Assembly (NCBI GenBank): GCA_021828185.1
Contig: JAKASI010000012.1
Span: 1 to 35,110 of the forward strand
Direction of reading: 5' to 3'
Source of the DNA: an archaeon
GTDB taxonomy: Archaea; Thermoproteota; Nitrososphaeria; Nitrososphaerales; UBA183
Length of the DNA stretch: 35,110 bases
The position numbers were made by a program, and so were the translations under genes. This document shows, piece by piece, positions 31,929 through 35,110 of this stretch. The notes under the pieces were generated by a model. The model searched no databases. It saw only the letters and a list, made by a program, of their open reading frames with translations, and was not told the DNA's origin. Every line of letters begins with the position of its first letter. Positions within the stretch are counted from its first letter, which is position 1.

Positions 31929-32771
31929 GTGAAGGTAGCCCTCATCCAGACGGGGTGCTCGGTCAACGTGAAAGACAATCTGGCGAAGACGAAGCGGCTT
32001 GTCGAGGACGCCGCCAGGAAGGGGGCGGAGGTGGTCTGCCTCCAGGAGCTCTTCAACACCATCTACTTCGCTTTCGAGCAGGACCCCAAGTATTTCGACT
32101 GGGCCGAGCCCGTCCCGGGCGGGCCAACGTTCATGGCGATGGAGTCGGTGGCGCAGAAGAACAAGGTAGCCCTCGTCGTCCCGATGTTCGAGAGAGACAC
32201 CGTCGTCCCCGGCCTTTTCTACAACACCACCGCTATCTTCGACCGCAACGGGAAATATCTGGGGAAGTACAGGAAGGCGAGCCTCCCACAGCTCCCGGGA
32301 TACATGGAGAAGTTCTATTTCTCGCCAGGGAACCTCGGTTACCCTGTCTTCGAACTGAGCGAGGGGGGCCCGAAGATCGCTACGGTCACTTGCTACGACA
32401 GGCACTTCCTGGAGGGGCCGAGGATTGAGGCGCTGAAGGGGGCCCAGATAATATTCATCCCTACGTGCACATCTTTCTATCCTGAGCTCTGGGAGCTCGA
32501 GCTGAGGGCGCACGCTTCCTTCAACACCGTCTTCGTCGCAGGGGTGAACAGGTGCGGGAGCGAGTACCCGGGCCAGGGGCGCGCCTACTACGGCACGAGC
32601 ATGGTGGTCGACCCGACGGGGGCGGTCATGGCCAAGGCGGGGGAAGGGGACGAGGTTCTCGTAGCGGATGTCCCCCTCGACAAGATCGAAGAGAGGCGCA
32701 GGATGGCCCCGTTCCTCAGGGACAGAAGGCCTGATCTCTACCACGAGATCGGGGAGCCCTCGGGTCTGTGA
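31929..32771 (+). CDS. Carbon-nitrogen hydrolase, beta-ureidopropionase type
   Basis: Hydrolyses an N-carbamoyl amino acid to the amino acid, CO2 and ammonia. From GTG 31929 the chain is 280 aa. The Glu-Lys-Cys triad of the nitrilase superfamily is complete: E40 in CLQELFNTIYF, K116 in GKYRKASLPQ, and C155 in VTCYDRHFLEG. The QELF...YF segment matches N-carbamoyl-beta-alanine and N-carbamyl amidohydrolases and polyamine-related amidases better than nitrilases. The protein is cytosolic. Followed by the LLM oxidoreductase and dihydropyrimidinase genes on the same strand, it would act on the ring-opened product of dihydropyrimidinase and release beta-alanine or 3-aminoisobutyrate for the upstream aminotransferase. 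N-carbamoylputrescine amidase remains an alternative. Confidence 0.9.
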   Translation: MKVALIQTGCSVNVKDNLAKTKRLVEDAARKGAEVVCLQELFNTIYFAFEQDPKYFDWAEPVPGGPTFMAMESVAQKNKVALVVPMFERDTVVPGLFYNTTAIFDRNGKYLGKYRKASLPQLPGYMEKFYFSPGNLGYPVFELSEGGPKIATVTCYDRHFLEGPRIEALKGAQIIFIPTCTSFYPELWELELRAHASFNTVFVAGVNRCGSEYPGQGRAYYGTSMVVDPTGAVMAKAGEGDEVLVADVPLDKIEERRRMAPFLRDRRPDLYHEIGEPSGL

Positions 32772-32803
32772 CCCGACGGAAGGAGTAGAGGTGGCGCGAG
32801 ACT

Positions 32804-33799
32804 TTGCGGCCCGAGTTCGGCGTCATCTACAACGCCAGGGAGCCCCACGAGACCCTGAAGGCTGTCCAGCTCATTGACAGGGCGGGGCTCGACATAGCCG
32901 GGACCTACGACTCCCACTTCATCTGGGAGGAGCCCTGGGTCTTCTACTCCATGTGGGCGACGAACACCAAGCGGATCAAGATGGGGCCTTTCGTAACCAA
33001 CCCCCTCACCAGGCACATAACCGTGACCGCGAGCCTAGCCGCGACCCTCGATTCTGTGATGAAGGAGGACAGGGTGTTCCTAGGGCTGGGCCGGGGAGAC
33101 AGCTCGGTCAGAACCATGGGGAAGAAGCCCGCCAGCCTGACCGAGCTGGAGCAGAGCGTCAAGACCCTCAAGAGCCTGACATCAGGCGGGAAGGCTATGA
33201 TAGACGGGACGGAGGTCAGCCTCCCTTGGGCGAAGTACAGGGTCCCGGTCTACGTCGCAGCCTACGGGCCCAAGGCCCTCGAGCTCGCCGGCAGGGTGGG
33301 GGACGGAGTCATACTCCAGATCGCCGATGCCGACGTGATCAAGTGGTCCCTCGAGCACGTGAAGAAGGGGGCAGAGGGCGCCGGAAGAGACCTCAAAGGG
33401 TTCGAAGTGATCTCGGCTTCGGCATGGTATATCTCAAGCGACATCGAGAAAGCGAGGGCCGAGATACGTTGGTTCCCGGCGATGGTGTCGAACCACGCGG
33501 TAGACCTCCTGCGCAAGTATCCGCCTGAGGACCTTCCACACTCCCTTATCGAGGGGATGGAGAAGAGGGGAGGGTACGACTACTGGGAGCACGCGCGCCC
33601 CGACGCTCACCACTTGGGCTTCGTGACCGACGACATGATAGACAGGTTCAGCGTGATAGGGACCCCGGAGCAGGCAGTCTCGAGGCTGGATGAACTCTGG
33701 AAGGCGGGGGTAACGAACGCGACCGCATACGTCCTGAGCGCCGACTATCTCAACCAGTCGGAGATAATCGCCAGCCGCATCGTCTCGAAGTACAGGTGA
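32804..33799 (+). CDS. LLM-class flavin/F420-dependent oxidoreductase
   Basis: A 331-aa bacterial-luciferase-like TIM-barrel protein of the type annotated as methylenetetrahydromethanopterin reductase-like. Landmarks are FGVIYNAREPHETLKAVQLIDRAGL at the N-terminus, WEEPWVFYSMWATNTKRIKMGPFVTNP, FLGLGRGDSS near residue 90, YVAAYGPKALELAGRVGDGVILQ near 150-170, and the closing VIGTPEQAVSRLDELWKAG. These fit members that bind F420 or FMN. TTG 32804 is preceded by GAGGTGG about 10 bases upstream. The substrate is unknown. It lies between the beta-ureidopropionase and dihydropyrimidinase genes, only 10 bases before the latter, so a step in pyrimidine or hydantoin turnover is a fair inference. Confidence 0.88.
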   Translation: MRPEFGVIYNAREPHETLKAVQLIDRAGLDIAGTYDSHFIWEEPWVFYSMWATNTKRIKMGPFVTNPLTRHITVTASLAATLDSVMKEDRVFLGLGRGDSSVRTMGKKPASLTELEQSVKTLKSLTSGGKAMIDGTEVSLPWAKYRVPVYVAAYGPKALELAGRVGDGVILQIADADVIKWSLEHVKKGAEGAGRDLKGFEVISASAWYISSDIEKARAEIRWFPAMVSNHAVDLLRKYPPEDLPHSLIEGMEKRGGYDYWEHARPDAHHLGFVTDDMIDRFSVIGTPEQAVSRLDELWKAGVTNATAYVLSADYLNQSEIIASRIVSKYR

Positions 33800-33809
33800 C
33801 CAAGGCTAG

Positions 33810-35110
33810 TTGGCTTTCGATTTCGTGGTGAGGAACGCGCGCCTGGTCACCGGGTCCGACTCGTTCGACTCCGACATCGGGGTGAAGGACGGCAGGATCG
33901 CCAGCCTATCCCACAGCATAGACGCCGGTGGAGCCAAGAGCTACGACGCGTCAGGGAAGATAATCGTCCCCGGGGCCATCGACGGGCACACCCACATGGA
34001 GTTCCCGTTCATGGGCGCGACTTCGGCCGACGATTTCTACGACGGCACAGTGGCCGCAGCCTGCGGGGGGACCACCAGCATCGTCGACTTCGTCCTGCCC
34101 AGCTCCGGCGAGACAATCCTGGAAGCGCTCGCGCAATACAGGAAGAAGGCTGACCCCAAGGTCGTAGTCGACTATGGCCTGCATATGATCTTCAAGGGGG
34201 CGAACATGGGAGACATTGAGCAGATACCCGAGGTGGTGGCACAGGGAGCCTCGAGCTTCAAGCTCTTCACGACCTACCGCAAGGAAGGGCTGATGCTCGA
34301 CGACATCGGGATATACAAGGCGATGAAGAAGGTCAGCGAATCGGGCGGTCTCATCGCCGTCCACGCCGAGAACAACGGCATAATCGAGAACCTGGTGGAA
34401 GCCAACCTCGGCGGGGGGAACACGCAGGCGAAGTATCACGCCATGAGCAAGCCGGCGGCGGCGGAAGCGGAGGCGGTTACCAGGGCGGCGTCACTGGCGA
34501 GGGTGGCGGGGGCGCCGATGTACGTGGTACACCTCTCGAGCAGGGCTGGCAGAGACGCGGTAAGGCTGGCAAGGGCTTCGGGGACGTCCATATTCGCGGA
34601 GACGTGCCCGCACTACCTGGTGTTGTCAGCCGAGGCATACGACGGCGTCGACGGAAGGAACTTCGTCATGTCGCCTCCTTTGCGAAGCAAAGATGACAAC
34701 GCCGCCCTCTGGGTGGGCCTGCAACCCGGCGGGACCATCGAGACCGTCGGAAGCGACCACTGCCCCTTCCCATCGGCGCAGAAGGATATCGGGAAAGACG
34801 ACTTCACGAAGACCCCGAACGGGGTGCCTGGGACCGAGGCCATCCTTCCGATTCTCTACTCAGAAGGCGTCCGAAAAGGAAGGATCTCGCTCTTCGACAT
34901 GGTGAGAGTCACTTCCTCCGGGCCTGCCAAGAATTTCGGGCTCTTTCCGCGTAAAGGCTCCCTGATGGTCGGGTCCGACGCAGATTTCGTCGTAATCGAC
35001 CCGGAGAAGAAGGTGAGGATGACGGCGGACGCTATGCATACGAAGATCGATTACAGCATATACGACCACTTCACCACGGAAGGGTATCCCGTTCTGACGG
35101 TCAGCAGAGG
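33810..35110 (+). CDS. Dihydropyrimidinase / hydantoinase (partial, runs off the window)
   Basis: Opens the ring of dihydrouracil, dihydrothymine or hydantoins to N-carbamoyl amino acids. Translation from TTG 33810 gives 433 residues with no stop before the window ends; the family is about 460-480 aa, so only the C-terminus is missing. The binuclear metal ligands are all visible: H60 and H62 in IDGHTHMEF, the carbamylated lysine K151 in SSFKLFTTYRKEG, H185 in AVHAENN, H241 in VVHLSSRAGRDA, and D316 in VGSDHCPF. Tyr156 in the TTYRKEG segment fits the substrate-binding Tyr of dihydropyrimidinases. It follows the LLM gene by 10 bases. Confidence 0.92.
   Translation, partial: MAFDFVVRNARLVTGSDSFDSDIGVKDGRIASLSHSIDAGGAKSYDASGKIIVPGAIDGHTHMEFPFMGATSADDFYDGTVAAACGGTTSIVDFVLPSSGETILEALAQYRKKADPKVVVDYGLHMIFKGANMGDIEQIPEVVAQGASSFKLFTTYRKEGLMLDDIGIYKAMKKVSESGGLIAVHAENNGIIENLVEANLGGGNTQAKYHAMSKPAAAEAEAVTRAASLARVAGAPMYVVHLSSRAGRDAVRLARASGTSIFAETCPHYLVLSAEAYDGVDGRNFVMSPPLRSKDDNAALWVGLQPGGTIETVGSDHCPFPSAQKDIGKDDFTKTPNGVPGTEAILPILYSEGVRKGRISLFDMVRVTSSGPAKNFGLFPRKGSLMVGSDADFVVIDPEKKVRMTADAMHTKIDYSIYDHFTTEGYPVLTVSR

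Noticed and set aside
31749..32744. 331-codon minus-strand frame opposite the beta-ureidopropionase gene
   Set aside because: Antisense shadow. The plus strand has the full Glu-Lys-Cys triad.

Overview
This window reads as a stretch of chromosome from a GC-rich, probably mesophilic archaeon. The archaeal evidence is a group II chaperonin (thermosome) subunit, a fused ADP-forming acyl-CoA synthetase, tandem RAM/ACT-type small regulators, and many TATA-like boxes centred about 26-31 bases before the start codon, which implies leaderless or nearly leaderless mRNAs. TTG and GTG starts are common. A member of the Thaumarchaeota/Nitrososphaeria or a neighbouring lineage is my best guess, but no marker here proves it. 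No insertion sequence, prophage, CRISPR array or integrase was seen.

Layout. Positions 155-1420 hold a Cys/His-containing unknown protein, a small secreted protein and a two-CBS protein, followed by tRNA-His(GUG) on the minus strand. Positions 1701-6081 form a complete biotin-dependent acyl-CoA carboxylase module: biotin protein ligase, carboxyltransferase, biotin carboxylase and biotin carrier protein. A peroxiredoxin converges on its end, and an E1-like MoeB/ThiF-rhodanese fusion diverges from the peroxiredoxin. Positions 7837-12335 hold an ECF-type importer: two EcfT paralogues placed tail to tail, one polypeptide with both ECF ATPases, and a probable S component. A 4-TM orphan with a clear hairpin-T terminator follows.

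Positions 13033-15802 carry a divergent pair of phosphate-ester hydrolases, one secreted and one cytosolic, apparently sharing one AT-rich promoter box. Positions 15788-21994 are a minus-strand run: acyl-CoA synthetase, OsmC-like, NifX-like, a doubtful 63-aa ORF, a short lipoate ligase, a membrane-anchored protein and a KstD/FrdA-type flavoprotein. An HIT-like protein and a class I/II aminotransferase follow.

Positions 24136-25427 hold two divergent ACT/RAM-type proteins around an AT-rich promoter island. A 62-base, almost pure polypyrimidine tract and the thermosome gene come next. Positions 27842-28860 encode a ribbon-helix-helix-like protein, a Cys-less HMA-like protein and a 44-aa zinc-finger-like protein.

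Positions 29036-35110 form the most coherent metabolic unit: class III aminotransferase, CoA-acylating (methyl)malonate-semialdehyde dehydrogenase, beta-ureidopropionase-type amidohydrolase, LLM-class flavin/F420 oxidoreductase and a dihydropyrimidinase that runs off the window. Read together they would convert dihydrouracil or dihydrothymine to N-carbamoyl-beta-amino acid, beta-amino acid, semialdehyde and then acetyl- or propionyl-CoA. The upstream carboxylase could in principle use those products. The LLM enzyme is the unexplained member of this cluster.
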